A stretch of 33,219 bases of DNA from Pseudomonadota bacterium (GTDB lineage: Bacteria; Pseudomonadota; Gammaproteobacteria; Steroidobacterales; Steroidobacteraceae), in the NCBI GenBank assembly GCA_023391335.1, contig JAEWBG010000103.1:1-33219 (forward strand). The letters run 5' to 3'. The notes below the pieces were generated by a model. That model did not search any database. It worked only from the letters and a program-made list of their open reading frames with translations, and had not been told where the DNA came from. Shown here piece by piece: positions 1 to 7,157 of the stretch (position 1 is the first letter of the stretch; the number at the start of each line of letters is the position of its first letter). The position numbers and the translations under genes are program-made.

Positions 1-78
1 ACAAGGCTTGGTCTCGATCAAGGATCATTGGTCCCGTTTTCATTACTCTGCTTCAACCGCCTAGTGCGGACCCGCATG

Positions 79-552
79 CTAGGTGGTGTGGGGAGAGCCG
101 GAGAGATACCGGCTCTTACCCGATTGGGCTCTCTTACTCGCAAGCCAACCAGCGCTAGCACCGAAGGCACCTGCGACCGCGACAGCAAACAATGATTCGA
201 CTGCCGTAGCCCAATAGGCCTCTAACCATGGGTACACGAGGTGCCCAACAATGATTGCTAGGGTGAGAGACGACGCTGCAGCAACTGCACCCAATGCGGC
301 GCGACCTGCAACATAACCAATGAATGAGACTACAGCGACGAAGGCCAACACTGCCGCCCAATGCCAGAACGCGGAGCGAAAATCATCGCAAGCGAGCATT
401 CCAAAAGGATTCTCCCCGGGTGCCGCAAGCTGAATTGGTTTTGCCGATCGATCCATAACTAGCAGACACGGACTTTGGAACGGCATCCACAATAAGAGAG
501 CTATGGAGCCGCCGACAATGGCGAATGCAGCGCTTCGTGCTCTCTTACTCAT
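79..552 (-). CDS. Small multi-pass membrane protein, probable gene-cassette ORF
   Basis: This 157-residue protein is not recognised as a member of a named family. It is strongly hydrophobic, with about four likely membrane segments (roughly residues 10-28, 65-83, 85-107 and 115-137) and a short basic C-terminal tail. The ATG was chosen because it lies only three bases beyond the GTTGGGC core of the attC site upstream, as is typical of integron cassette genes. The same frame stays open further upstream into the neighbouring gene, but that part is basic, low-complexity and overlaps another gene, so it was left out. An 8-bp perfect inverted repeat with a 7-nt loop (94-116) lies within the last codons. 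No attC is seen after the stop before the window ends. The function is unknown; the inner membrane is the likely location. Confidence 0.6.
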   Translation of the reverse strand: MSKRARSAAFAIVGGSIALLLWMPFQSPCLLVMDRSAKPIQLAAPGENPFGMLACDDFRSAFWHWAAVLAFVAVVSFIGYVAGRAALGAVAAASSLTLAIIVGHLVYPWLEAYWATAVESLFAVAVAGAFGASAGWLASKRAQSGKSRYLSGSPHTT

Positions 553-555
553 ACG

Positions 556-619
556 GCCCAACGCTACGCCTGAGACGCGCGTTGCTTTGAACGCGTCGCA
601 CTCCAGGCGTTTGTTAGGT
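556..619 (-). other. Integron attC recombination site (64 bp)
   Basis: Read on the minus strand, the site begins with ACCTAAC (matching RYYYAAC) and ends with GTTGGGC (matching GTTRRRY), the two core sites of attC. The inner arms are ACGCCTGGAG and CTCAGGCGT. They pair completely apart from one extra G in the first arm, and such an extrahelical base in the L'' arm is what gives attC sites their orientation. A further GACGCG/CGCGTC pairing closes the stem. The polarity agrees with the minus-strand genes. The upstream gene's stop codon and last 15 codons fall inside the site, which is common in cassettes. Confidence 0.8.
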
Positions 620-1025
620 ACTTCCAAGTAGCGCCGAAGATTCCGAGCAGCCCCGCCAATACGCCAAGAGCCAACACGTGCGACTGAAAACCATCCACGA
701 GGAACACAGCGGAGTACCCGAGAGCGGGCGCTAGAAACGCAATAAGCAATGGCCGTTCTTCGGCTATGCGGGCGGCCATTGCACCTGCTATAGCGCAGCC
801 GGCGGCGAGGATGCCGAGAACGAGAAGTTGAGTGTACAAGGGCACAGCTGGACCATCGGTGACCTCGCATTGATTCTCAAGAAAGCCACCGACGATCCAT
901 GAAGGTGGAGGATTCTCCAATACATTCCAACACGAGACATGCCAGGCAAATTCGGGGAACACCACTATCAAAAGCGGGAGCACGGCCAAGAACGCTCCGC
1001 AGATGATAGCAACGGGATACCTCAT
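564..1025 (-). CDS. Small multi-pass membrane protein carried on a gene cassette
   Basis: This 153-residue protein of unknown family has a hydrophobic N-terminal segment (residues 5-24), which may be a signal anchor, and about three further membrane segments (near 65-87, 91-110 and 115-133). The loop at 30-62 contains two cysteines (C32 and C53 by position) that could form a disulfide outside the membrane. The ATG lies a few bases downstream of a GTTAGGT core site, and the ORF ends inside the attC at 556-619. The gene therefore fills a cassette almost wall to wall with no room for its own promoter, so transcription probably comes from upstream. The final residues (about 15, rich in R, S and A) are encoded by attC DNA and may not be functional. 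Confidence 0.65.
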   Translation of the reverse strand: MRYPVAIICGAFLAVLPLLIVVFPEFAWHVSCWNVLENPPPSWIVGGFLENQCEVTDGPAVPLYTQLLVLGILAAGCAIAGAMAARIAEERPLLIAFLAPALGYSAVFLVDGFQSHVLALGVLAGLLGIFGATWKYLTNAWSATRSKQRASQA

Positions 1026-1035
1026 AGCTTTCGGT

Positions 1036-1164
1036 ACCTAACAAGATATAGATGACCTAAGTGTCGTGTTGTAACACGACAGTGTTCCGAAGTGACGCGG
1101 ACAATTCCCCTTGTCTTCAGTTACCTGCATGCGGAATCTCCACATCACCTTCTGAGTGTTAGGC
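1036..1164 (-). other. Possible second attC or attI-like site, degenerate
   Basis: On the minus strand GCCTAAC (1164-1158) and GTTAGGT (1042-1036) are a matched pair of integrase core sites 129 bp apart, a length also known for Vibrio attC repeats. The arms next to the cores are not clearly complementary, so this may be a decayed attC, an attI, or chance. The GTTAGGT core lies directly before the cassette gene, at the place where a cassette boundary is expected. Confidence 0.35.
1062..1081. other. Perfect 20-nt palindrome
   Basis: TGTCGTGTT and AACACGACA are 9-bp perfect arms with a 2-nt centre (GT). The palindrome lies inside the possible degenerate attC upstream of the cassette genes. It could be an operator, or a cruciform or hairpin in the variable part of an attC. 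It has no T-tract, so it is not an obvious intrinsic terminator. Confidence 0.5.
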
Positions 1165-1283
1165 GACAACACAGAATCACAGGACCCAATCATATCGGCG
1201 ATTGTGGACTGATCAACTAAGGCTGGCGCGGCTGGAGGCTGGGGGTTAAGCCTGGAGCGGGGTGCGCTCGTCGAGCGGAAGGA

Positions 1284-1474
1284 TAGGCAGGGTGACCTGG
1301 CGAACTCGGGGTCATCAAGCACCGAGACCATTCGAGCGCTCCATCTCGCATCAGTTGGACACCAGGATGCGCGGTGCGAGACGTTCCACGACGTGATACG
1401 CCGATGCTGCGGCGGAATGCGGCGTCTGATGAGCTGAGGCTGTTCGGAGCGATCCGACACGGTCACCCTGCCTA
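1284..1474. repeat. 191-bp segment bounded by 14-bp inverted repeats
   Basis: TAGGCAGGGTGACC at 1284-1297 recurs exactly as its reverse complement at 1461-1474. The enclosed 163 bp hold no convincing gene on either strand. The shape resembles a small non-autonomous element or an insertion scar, but no target-site duplication was identified. It lies in a gene-free stretch (1043-1715) that otherwise contains only repeat modules. Confidence 0.45.
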
Positions 1475-1477
1475 GCC

Positions 1478-1615
1478 TCGCCGCTCGCGGCCGAAGGCGC
1501 GCGCACACCAAGGAGTCGCCCCCTCCCTGTCCCTCCCCCGAACGCGACGTGCAGGGGAGGGGATTGTCGCCGTGAGTTCCTTCATGTGTCACACCTGACA
1601 CTCCACACATCACAC
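1478..1615 (+). repeat. GC-rich interspersed repeat, copy 1 (about 140 bp)
   Basis: This stretch is near-identical to 2896-3033 in the same orientation. It starts at the shared CGCCGCTCG word, runs through GGCCGAAGGCGCGCGCA and a CCCTCCCCC / GGGGAGGGG hairpin, and ends in a TCACAC-rich tail. A CTCCGTG-type module (about 1657-1690) follows, just as a related module follows the second copy. The hairpin arms are the best conserved part and the loop differs (AACGCGACGTGCA here). It is non-coding, and any long frames across it are incidental. Confidence 0.75.
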
Positions 1616-1715
1616 TTTGTCCTGAGGGTTCATTTTGTCTCGTCCGATTCTTGCCTCCGTGTTCTCCGTGCCCTCCGTGGAAATTTTCTTTCATCCGCTC
1701 CGATCCCGTCTCGCA

Positions 1716-2108
1716 TCACTCGTCTTGTCTAGCTTGCGGCCGACGTTCGGCAAAATGCCAAAGTACGCCAGATGGATCGACGACGTAGGCAACGCGAAGA
1801 CCCCACGGCTGCAGGGTCGGTGGCTTCGGCGCTGGTACTCCGAAGTGCTTAGGCAGGTTCAGCGATTCGATATGCGTCCACCATGCGTCGAGATCATCGA
1901 CCATGATCTGCATCATGAAATTTTCGGCCCACTCCTTCTGGTAATAGCGCTGCAGAATGAATCCACCGGAGCTCGCGCTGAAGATCGCTACTTCACCATC
2001 CAGTACCTTCTCGAACCCGAGCGTCTCGTAAAACTGCTTGGAGCACTCGTAGTCTCTGGCCGGGACAAACGGCCGCATTCGTTCTGTGCCGGTCGGAACG
2101 CTAGTCAC
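1716..2108 (-). CDS. VOC superfamily (glyoxalase/bleomycin-resistance-like) protein
   Basis: This 130-residue protein has the betaalphabetabetabeta vicinal-oxygen-chelate fold. It shows the typical opening (RPFVPARDYECSKQFYETLGF), a central beta-rich section around IFSASSGGFILQRYY, and the closing half ending in VVDPSGVLWHFAE, where the late E/H region normally supplies a metal ligand. VOC proteins include glyoxalase I, dioxygenases and antibiotic-binding proteins; nothing here fixes the substrate. The start is GTG and overlaps the stop of the upstream small membrane protein (GTGA), which indicates translational coupling. An internal ATG ten codons downstream is the alternative. It is probably cytoplasmic and cotranscribed with that membrane protein. 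Confidence 0.8.
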   Translation of the reverse strand: MTSVPTGTERMRPFVPARDYECSKQFYETLGFEKVLDGEVAIFSASSGGFILQRYYQKEWAENFMMQIMVDDLDAWWTHIESLNLPKHFGVPAPKPPTLQPWGLRVAYVVDPSGVLWHFAERRPQARQDE

Positions 2109-2344
2109 GTTTTATTTCCTCTGTTCGAACGCATCGCGAGAGGAAACAGCAGGACCGCAAGCATGAACACCGCAGCAACCCCGATCACAACGACGGGCGC
2201 GAGCCATTCGGGAGAATCTTCGAACATCGACAAAAGTGGGCCGGCAGCAAATCGACCCACTACAGCGCCGAGCAGGCCCGCGATGCCGCTGCGCAGCGCT
2301 GTCCGCGTATTCAGTTTCTTCCGAGGTTGTGTGTTGATTGCCAT
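2105..2344 (-). CDS. Small two-helix membrane protein
   Basis: This 79-residue protein is not recognised. A basic N-terminus (KKLNTRTALR) precedes a first glycine/alanine-rich membrane segment (about residues 17-35) and a second strongly hydrophobic one (about 48-70), followed by a short basic tail. A GGAGA sequence about five bases before the ATG is a good ribosome-binding site. Its stop overlaps the GTG start of the VOC protein by four bases, so the two form an operon. Its promoter must lie within or next to the toxin remnant on the opposite strand. Confidence 0.65.
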   Translation of the reverse strand: MAINTQPRKKLNTRTALRSGIAGLLGAVVGRFAAGPLLSMFEDSPEWLAPVVVIGVAAVFMLAVLLFPLAMRSNRGNKT

Positions 2345-2366
2345 TTTTTCTCCGGGAGTTAACTAG

Positions 2367-2516
2367 TTGCCAAAAACACTGCGGGTGATGTATCGCATCG
2401 ATAGCGATGCCATTGTAATTGCCGAGGTTTTCCACAAGAAGACCCCGAAGACGCCGAAGGCGGTTTTGGAAACGTGCCGTCGGCGTCTCAAGGAATATGA
2501 CGATGCGAGAAGGTAA
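2367..2516 (+). pseudogene. 5'-truncated RelE/HigB-type (Gp49-like) toxin remnant
   Basis: In this frame the DNA reads RVMYRIDSDAIVIAEVFHKKTPKTPKAVLE followed by TCRRRLKEYDDARR and a stop. This is the C-terminal part of RelE/ParE-superfamily toxins of the HigB/Gp49 type, whose hallmark is the F-x-KKT-x-KTP segment before a final arginine-rich helix. A normal family member is about 100-120 residues. Here an in-frame TAG at 2364-2366 closes the frame and only about 49 codons remain, with no good start. The 3' end overlaps the antitoxin start by 20 nt, as in intact operons of this type. The N-terminal half appears to have been lost where the divergent small membrane protein gene now begins. Confidence 0.75.
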
Positions 2517-2817
2517 ACGAAAGAAGCTGGCCGCCAAGGGATGGCGAATCGGAGATGCCAAGGACTTCCTGGGTCTGACTCCAGAGGAAGAGGCATATAT
2601 CGATCTGCGCCTGAGGCTAGCGGACGGACTGAAGGAACGCCGTCAAATGCGCGGCGTGACGCAGACACAACTTGCTGCTGCCCTGCGGTCCAGCCAGTCG
2701 CGCGTCGCAAAGATGGAAGCCGGTGATCCAACCGTTTCGCTCGACTTACTAGTGAAATCGCTTCTGGCACTAGGCACCTCAAAGCGAGAGCTGGCAGCGA
2801 TAATCGCTCGACGATGA
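2497..2817 (+). CDS. HigA-like XRE-family antitoxin / DNA-binding protein
   Basis: This 106-residue protein has a helix-turn-helix at about residues 52-90 (LKERRQMRGVTQTQLAAALRSSQSRVAKMEAG). It follows an N-terminal stretch (FLGLTPEEEAYIDLRL) typical of antitoxins paired with Gp49/HigB-type toxins. Family members bind their own promoter and neutralise the partner toxin. The ATG at 2497 was chosen because it overlaps the toxin 3' end in the usual way; the frame upstream codes for an arginine-rich run that is a shadow of the toxin remnant. The toxin is truncated, so the protein is probably an orphan antitoxin or a free regulator. It appears intact. Confidence 0.8.
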   Translation: MTMREGKRKKLAAKGWRIGDAKDFLGLTPEEEAYIDLRLRLADGLKERRQMRGVTQTQLAAALRSSQSRVAKMEAGDPTVSLDLLVKSLLALGTSKRELAAIIARR

Positions 2818-2895
2818 CTCCGAGTGCTCTTCGATTTCCTCGATCTTGCGCATAGGTCGCCTCGCCGGAAAAGTATAAGCCTGGGGCCCTTGCCC

Positions 2896-3033
2896 GTTCT
2901 CGCCGCTCGGGGCCGAAGGCGCGCGCAAACCAAGCAGTCGCCCCCTCCCTGTCCCTCCCCCGCACGCGGCGCGCAAGGGGAGGGGATCGTCGCGGCTAAT
3001 TCCTTCATGTCACACATGACACTCCGCACATCA
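2896..3033 (+). repeat. GC-rich interspersed repeat, copy 2 (about 140 bp)
   Basis: This is the second copy of the element at 1478-1615, in direct orientation. It has the same GCCGAAGGCGCGCGCA word, the CCCTCCCCC / GGGGAGGGG hairpin with a changed loop (GCACGCGGCGCGCAA), and the TCACAC tail. It is followed at about 3050-3102 by the CTCCGTG/GTGTGAAATTTCC module seen at many gene boundaries in the window. The two copies bracket the VOC/antitoxin region, so homologous recombination between them would delete that block. Confidence 0.75.
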
Positions 3034-3113
3034 CACGTTCTCCTATGCGTTCTTTGTGTTGCGTCCGATGCATTCTCCGTGAACTCCGTGTGAAATTTCC
3101 GTTCCGAATGTTG

Positions 3114-3860
3114 TTACGTGACCCCGTCACGAGCGACCCACAGCCGCGAGCCGAATACATGCACATAAAGAGCGCTGCAGATCGACCACACGATGAACGC
3201 ACTCCAAAGATCGTGCGAGAAGAAATGAGCGCCGCGAGATTGCTGCGCAATTCCGAACAACAACCCTGCACAGATCCCAATCAGCAACCCAAGTCGAGAC
3301 AAGTGCCTGCTTCGTTCCCGTGCAATGAAGTAGAGCGCGAGCAAACAATATCCAGCGCTCGCATGAGCCGCGGGGAAGCAGCGTCCAGTAGGCTGATTGG
3401 TTGGAGGGGCTTCGAGTAGCTGCACGTACTCCTTGCTGCCGCCGAATTCGCGCAGCGACCACGGGCAATCGATGTGCGTTAGTTCTTTCAGCAGGCCAAT
3501 CGTGCCGACGCCGAAGATGAAGGACAGCGCGAGGAATCCTGCAGCACGGCGTGCGCACGCGAGAGGTTTGAGGAAATAGCCCGCGATCCAAATCGCGATG
3601 CTGGCGGCTAACAGTCCGCGAGCGAACCATGTACCCGCTGCATGCACGACGTCGTTCACGAACCAGACGTGAGCTCCGACCCAATCGTGGTCTCGATAGA
3701 AAAAGGTATGTGCGATCCAACGGTCAACGTTGGTCATTGCGGCCAGCGATGCGAACGTCATAAAGGCGAGCGCTGGGTGCCGGCTCAACGACCACCACGT
3801 ACATTCCGTTGTGACCGCATCCGATATTTCATTCGTCGGCGATTCAATCGACGTGTCCAT
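3114..3860 (-). CDS. PAP2-superfamily membrane phosphatase
   Basis: This 248-residue protein resembles membrane-associated PAP2 phosphatases (COG3907-like), which dephosphorylate lipid phosphates such as lipid A or phosphatidyl substrates at the outer face of the inner membrane. The three motifs are visible in variant form: KELTHIDCPW (125-134) for the KxxxxxxRP block, FPAAHASAG (162-170) for PSGH, with H166 the likely acid, and RGAHFFSHDLWS (209-220) for SRxxxxxHxxxD, with H216 the nucleophile and D217 close by. About five or six membrane segments surround them. The gene diverges from the cation diffusion facilitator across a 181-bp gap. The substrate cannot be assigned. Confidence 0.82.
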   Translation of the reverse strand: MDTSIESPTNEISDAVTTECTWWSLSRHPALAFMTFASLAAMTNVDRWIAHTFFYRDHDWVGAHVWFVNDVVHAAGTWFARGLLAASIAIWIAGYFLKPLACARRAAGFLALSFIFGVGTIGLLKELTHIDCPWSLREFGGSKEYVQLLEAPPTNQPTGRCFPAAHASAGYCLLALYFIARERSRHLSRLGLLIGICAGLLFGIAQQSRGAHFFSHDLWSAFIVWSICSALYVHVFGSRLWVARDGVT

Positions 3861-3995
3861 CGCGCAGCCCCGCGCCTGCCACCTTGCGGCTCAATAATCG
3901 CGTCCTGGTTAGCGAACTTGCATGCGGGGAGAAACGAAGCGGCTAAGTACTGCACCGGAATTACGTGCTGGTGACTGTCCGCGAGGAACACGGCT

Positions 3996-4020
3996 TGTGC
4001 AGTGTGCATTGCGGTGCACA
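3996..4020. promoter_or_regulatory. Inverted repeat upstream of the CDF transporter
   Basis: TGTGCA and TGCACA face each other across 13 nt and end 21 bp before the transporter's ATG, within the divergent gap between PAP2 and CDF genes. This could be an operator or a leader hairpin. It matches no metal-responsive consensus that I recognise, so the call is tentative. Confidence 0.25.
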
Positions 4021-4041
4021 GAAGGCCGGAAAATCTTTCTC

Positions 4042-5007
4042 ATGGCACGTGCACCCGAATCCAAACACGCCGTCTACGCAGCTCTCATCGGCAATTTCCT
4101 GGTTGCGTTGACCAAGGCGATTGCTGGCATGTTGACCGGCAGCGCCTCGATGCAAAGCGAGGCAGTGCATTCGTTTGTCGATACCGGCAATGAATTGTTG
4201 CTGCTCTACGGAATGCGGCGCGCAGCGCAGCGTGCGGACCCAGAACATCCGCTGGGTTACGGACGTGAACTCTACTTCTGGAGTTTCATTGTGGCGCTCT
4301 TGGTGTTTGCGCTGGGCGCAGGCGTTTCAATGTATCAAGGGATCGCGCATCTACTTAACCCGGAGCCGATCGAAGATCCACTGATTAGCTACGTGGTGCT
4401 GGGACTTTCATTTCTCTTCGAGGGCGGATCATGGTGGGTCTCGTGGCGCCAGTTCAAAGGCGCGAAAGGATCGATGGATGTTTACACCGCGTTCCGGCGT
4501 AGCAAGGATCCACCCTCGTTCATGGTGCTGTTCGAGGACACTGCCGCACTCGTCGGCATTGTGATCGCCGCGCTGGCAACTTACTTCTCGACCGCCAATG
4601 AGATGCCGATCTTGGATGGAGTGGGCTCAATTTTGATCGGAATCGTGCTGGCGATCACTGCGATATTGCTCGCGCGAGAGAGCAAGAGCTTGCTCATTGG
4701 AGAGCGTGCGGACCGTCAACTCAGCGAAGCGATCCGGCGGATGGCCGAATCCGAACCGAACATCGCGCGCGTCAACGGAGTGCTGACGGTCCAACTCGGC
4801 ACGAGTCAAATTCTCGTCGCGCTGAGTCTCGAATTCGCCGATGAATTGGTTGCAACACAAATCGAAGAGCAGTTCTTGGCGCTGGAAAAGAAGATCCTCC
4901 ACGCTCGCCCCGACGTCGTGACCCTGTTCATCAAGCCGCAGACTCAGCGTAGCTTCGAAGCCACGTTGCGCCGCCGTTTCGGGGAGGACACCTCGGCTGA
5001 GACTTGA
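4042..5007 (+). CDS. Cation diffusion facilitator (CDF) family divalent metal exporter
   Basis: This 321-residue inner-membrane protein probably exports Zn2+, Fe2+ or a related cation in exchange for protons. It has about six membrane segments over residues 10-212 and a cytoplasmic C-terminal domain. The second helix carries HSFVD (H43-D47), an HxxxD metal site, and is followed by the family signature HPLGYGRELYFW (69-80). The fifth helix carries FEDTAALVG (164-172). LLIGERAD (217-224) marks the entry to the C-terminal dimerisation domain. The long loop with PEPIEDP and the RRSKDPPSF segment recall the ZnT9-like branch more than classical FieF. The ATG at 4042 starts the conserved domain; the frame upstream is unsupported. 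The metal specificity is inferred only from the family. Confidence 0.88.
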   Translation: MARAPESKHAVYAALIGNFLVALTKAIAGMLTGSASMQSEAVHSFVDTGNELLLLYGMRRAAQRADPEHPLGYGRELYFWSFIVALLVFALGAGVSMYQGIAHLLNPEPIEDPLISYVVLGLSFLFEGGSWWVSWRQFKGAKGSMDVYTAFRRSKDPPSFMVLFEDTAALVGIVIAALATYFSTANEMPILDGVGSILIGIVLAITAILLARESKSLLIGERADRQLSEAIRRMAESEPNIARVNGVLTVQLGTSQILVALSLEFADELVATQIEEQFLALEKKILHARPDVVTLFIKPQTQRSFEATLRRRFGEDTSAET

Positions 5008-5175
5008 AGTTGTCGCCGCGCGGGGTCGCTTCATTGCGAGGCTGTGGAAACGCAGGCAAACGGCGTCAACGCAACATCGAGAATGGAACGCGAGAATTGC
5101 GTCGGAACATTTTCGCCTGATCGCTGCCGAAGTGAACGGTCGATAGCCAATAGCAACAACAACGATTGACGTTCA

Positions 5176-6948
5176 ATGAAGCTACAACTCTGGATTCGCA
5201 CTCTTCTCGCGCTCGTTTGGGCTCTCGCCTCCAGCACATCCTGGAGCCTGCAAATCAGTCACCCTCATATCAAGTGGGCAGTGCAGACGAACGGGCCGAT
5301 CCGAGGCGCACCGACTGTCACACGGGATGCGATCTATGTCGGCAGTGCGGACGGGTTCGTGTATGCGGTCAAGAAGTCAGGCGATTTGATTTGGAAGTTC
5401 GACACCGGTGCGGCAATTGCGGGCGCTCCTGCCGTCACCGACGAGTTGGTGATCGTCGCGGGCCGTAGCCGCAAGGTCTATGCGCTCGATCGACAGCACG
5501 GATCCGTGCGTTGGTCGTTCGAAATGCAGCCGACGCTGCCCACGGCGACCGAGTGGAATTTCTATACCGCTTCGCCCGTGGTCGATGCGGAGCAGGTGCT
5601 GGTTCCCTCCGGCGATGGCGCTCTATATGCGCTTGAACATGCGAGCGGCAAATTGCGTTGGAAATTTCAAACAGGAGACAGCCTGCGTGCCGCGCCGCTC
5701 GTTGCGGACGGAACGATCTATCAGCCCAGTGGGGATGACTATGTCTACGCATTGAGTCGTGATGGCAAGCTGCGCTGGAAGTTCGACACTGAAGGTACCA
5801 AATACGATTTGAGCCAAGGATTCATTCGCAGCGATATCTTTTCGAAGCCGGCTCTGGAGGATAAGACGCTGGTATTTGCATCCCGCGACGCCAATGTGTA
5901 CGCAGTCGACATCGAGACGCATCAACTGCGTTGGAAGTTCGCATACGACACGACGTGGGCGATGTCGAGCACCGTCGACGACGGCACCGTGTTTGTGGGC
6001 TGGTCCATCAACAACAAGGTCAATGCGCTGGACTTGCACACGGGCAAGATGAAATGGGAATTCAATTCAGGGGCGCACACGTACACGACCGCACTCATCG
6101 ATGGAGACACGAGCTACTGGGGCTGCGCCGATGGCAAGGTCTACGCACTCGACAAATCGAGCGGCAAGCAACATTGGGCTTACGACGTCGGAGCGGAAAT
6201 CTATTCCTCCCTCGCGAGTGACGCGGATACGCTGTACTTCGGCACTGATGATGGTCGATTGCTTGCCGTCAGCGATGCAGAAGCGTCCGCTAACAAAGCG
6301 TTCTATTTGCCGCAGAACGTGCCGGATTCCACGAAGGGATTCATCGTCGATGCTCAATTGGCTCCGCACTTGCTGCAACACGGTTATGAGCGGCTGGATT
6401 CCGCGGATGCACTGAAGCGTTGGATCGATTCACATACGCACTCGGGCCAACGAAGCGCGATTGTCTTTGGTTACTCCATGATTCCGGAGTCCGTGCTAGG
6501 TGCGGATCCAGCGACGGGGCCATTGCGTCGCTATCTCGAAAGTGGCGGAAAAGTCGTGTGGATGTCGGGGGCACCTAATCGCTACCGGTTCGATACCAGT
6601 GGCAAGTTTCAAGGATTCACACCGCAGATACCCGCACAGCTACTGGGGATTTCCGTGCTCGAATTCGAGGATTCGGGTAACTACTTCGCTCATGCGACGC
6701 AAGCGGGGCGCAATTGGGGACTGCCCGAGTCGCTTAAGACTTCGTATGCGGTGCTGCCCCCGGAATCCACCAAAGATGTGGTTCCACTCGCGATCGACGA
6801 GTACGGGCGTGTGACTGCATTCCTGAAACGGTTCGTCCCCGTCGAGGGCACGGGCTGGATCTCCTTTGTGCCCACTGGGTACGGCGTTCCCATGAAGCAG
6901 TCCGAGCTGGAACTCGTCGAGCACATTGCCTCGTACACGTTGGATTGA
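5176..6948 (+). CDS. Exported PQQ-like beta-propeller repeat protein
   Basis: This 590-residue protein has an N-terminal signal peptide (residues 1 to about 24, cleavage near SWS-LQ). Residues 30-370 contain about seven to eight propeller blades, each with a YALD-x-x-x-G-x-x-x-W-x-F type strand (for example VYALDRQHGSVRWSF, LYALEHASGKLRWKF, VYALDKSSGKQHWAY). These are the tryptophan-docking repeats of BamB and PQQ dehydrogenases. No quinone-dehydrogenase catalytic domain is seen, so a structural or binding role is more likely than an enzymatic one. Residues about 380-590 form a second domain that I do not recognise; its start (VIDAQLAPHLL, YERLDSADAL) and the GGKVVWMSGAPN segment suggest an alpha/beta fold. 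It is periplasmic or cell-surface. The GDSL hydrolase follows 209 bp downstream on the same strand. Confidence 0.82.
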   Translation: MKLQLWIRTLLALVWALASSTSWSLQISHPHIKWAVQTNGPIRGAPTVTRDAIYVGSADGFVYAVKKSGDLIWKFDTGAAIAGAPAVTDELVIVAGRSRKVYALDRQHGSVRWSFEMQPTLPTATEWNFYTASPVVDAEQVLVPSGDGALYALEHASGKLRWKFQTGDSLRAAPLVADGTIYQPSGDDYVYALSRDGKLRWKFDTEGTKYDLSQGFIRSDIFSKPALEDKTLVFASRDANVYAVDIETHQLRWKFAYDTTWAMSSTVDDGTVFVGWSINNKVNALDLHTGKMKWEFNSGAHTYTTALIDGDTSYWGCADGKVYALDKSSGKQHWAYDVGAEIYSSLASDADTLYFGTDDGRLLAVSDAEASANKAFYLPQNVPDSTKGFIVDAQLAPHLLQHGYERLDSADALKRWIDSHTHSGQRSAIVFGYSMIPESVLGADPATGPLRRYLESGGKVVWMSGAPNRYRFDTSGKFQGFTPQIPAQLLGISVLEFEDSGNYFAHATQAGRNWGLPESLKTSYAVLPPESTKDVVPLAIDEYGRVTAFLKRFVPVEGTGWISFVPTGYGVPMKQSELELVEHIASYTLD

Positions 6949-7157
6949 TTCTTCGCCCTTCGTCGAAGGACATCGGCCCCCACGCTTCCGCATTCTCAAA
7001 AAGCACTTGCGTCGGGCTGAAGGCTGGAGGCTGGAGCAAGAATACGAGATGCGTCGAGGGCACACGGTCGCTGGATGCATGTAAAAAACTGTCTGGGGGA
7101 AAGCCGCAGGCGCAGCGATCGGGCACAATCGCGTGGTCGCAATCAGTGGGTCACGAA

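Noticed and set aside
79..870. Longer 263-residue version of the first cassette gene
   Set aside because: The extra N-terminal 106 codons overlap the second cassette gene and the attC and are low-complexity basic sequence.
1478..1615. Structural RNA gene
   Set aside because: The element has a strong hairpin but is duplicated at 2896-3033 with a changed loop and no promoter or T-rich end; an interspersed DNA repeat is the simpler reading.
1038..1694. 218-codon open frame on the minus strand
   Set aside because: It runs through an interspersed repeat, the 191-bp inverted-repeat segment and a possible attC; the product is arginine/proline/serine-rich with no domain.
6945..7157. Upstream extension of the GDSL hydrolase
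   Set aside because: It would place 71 non-hydrophobic residues before a clear signal peptide and overlaps the end of the propeller gene.
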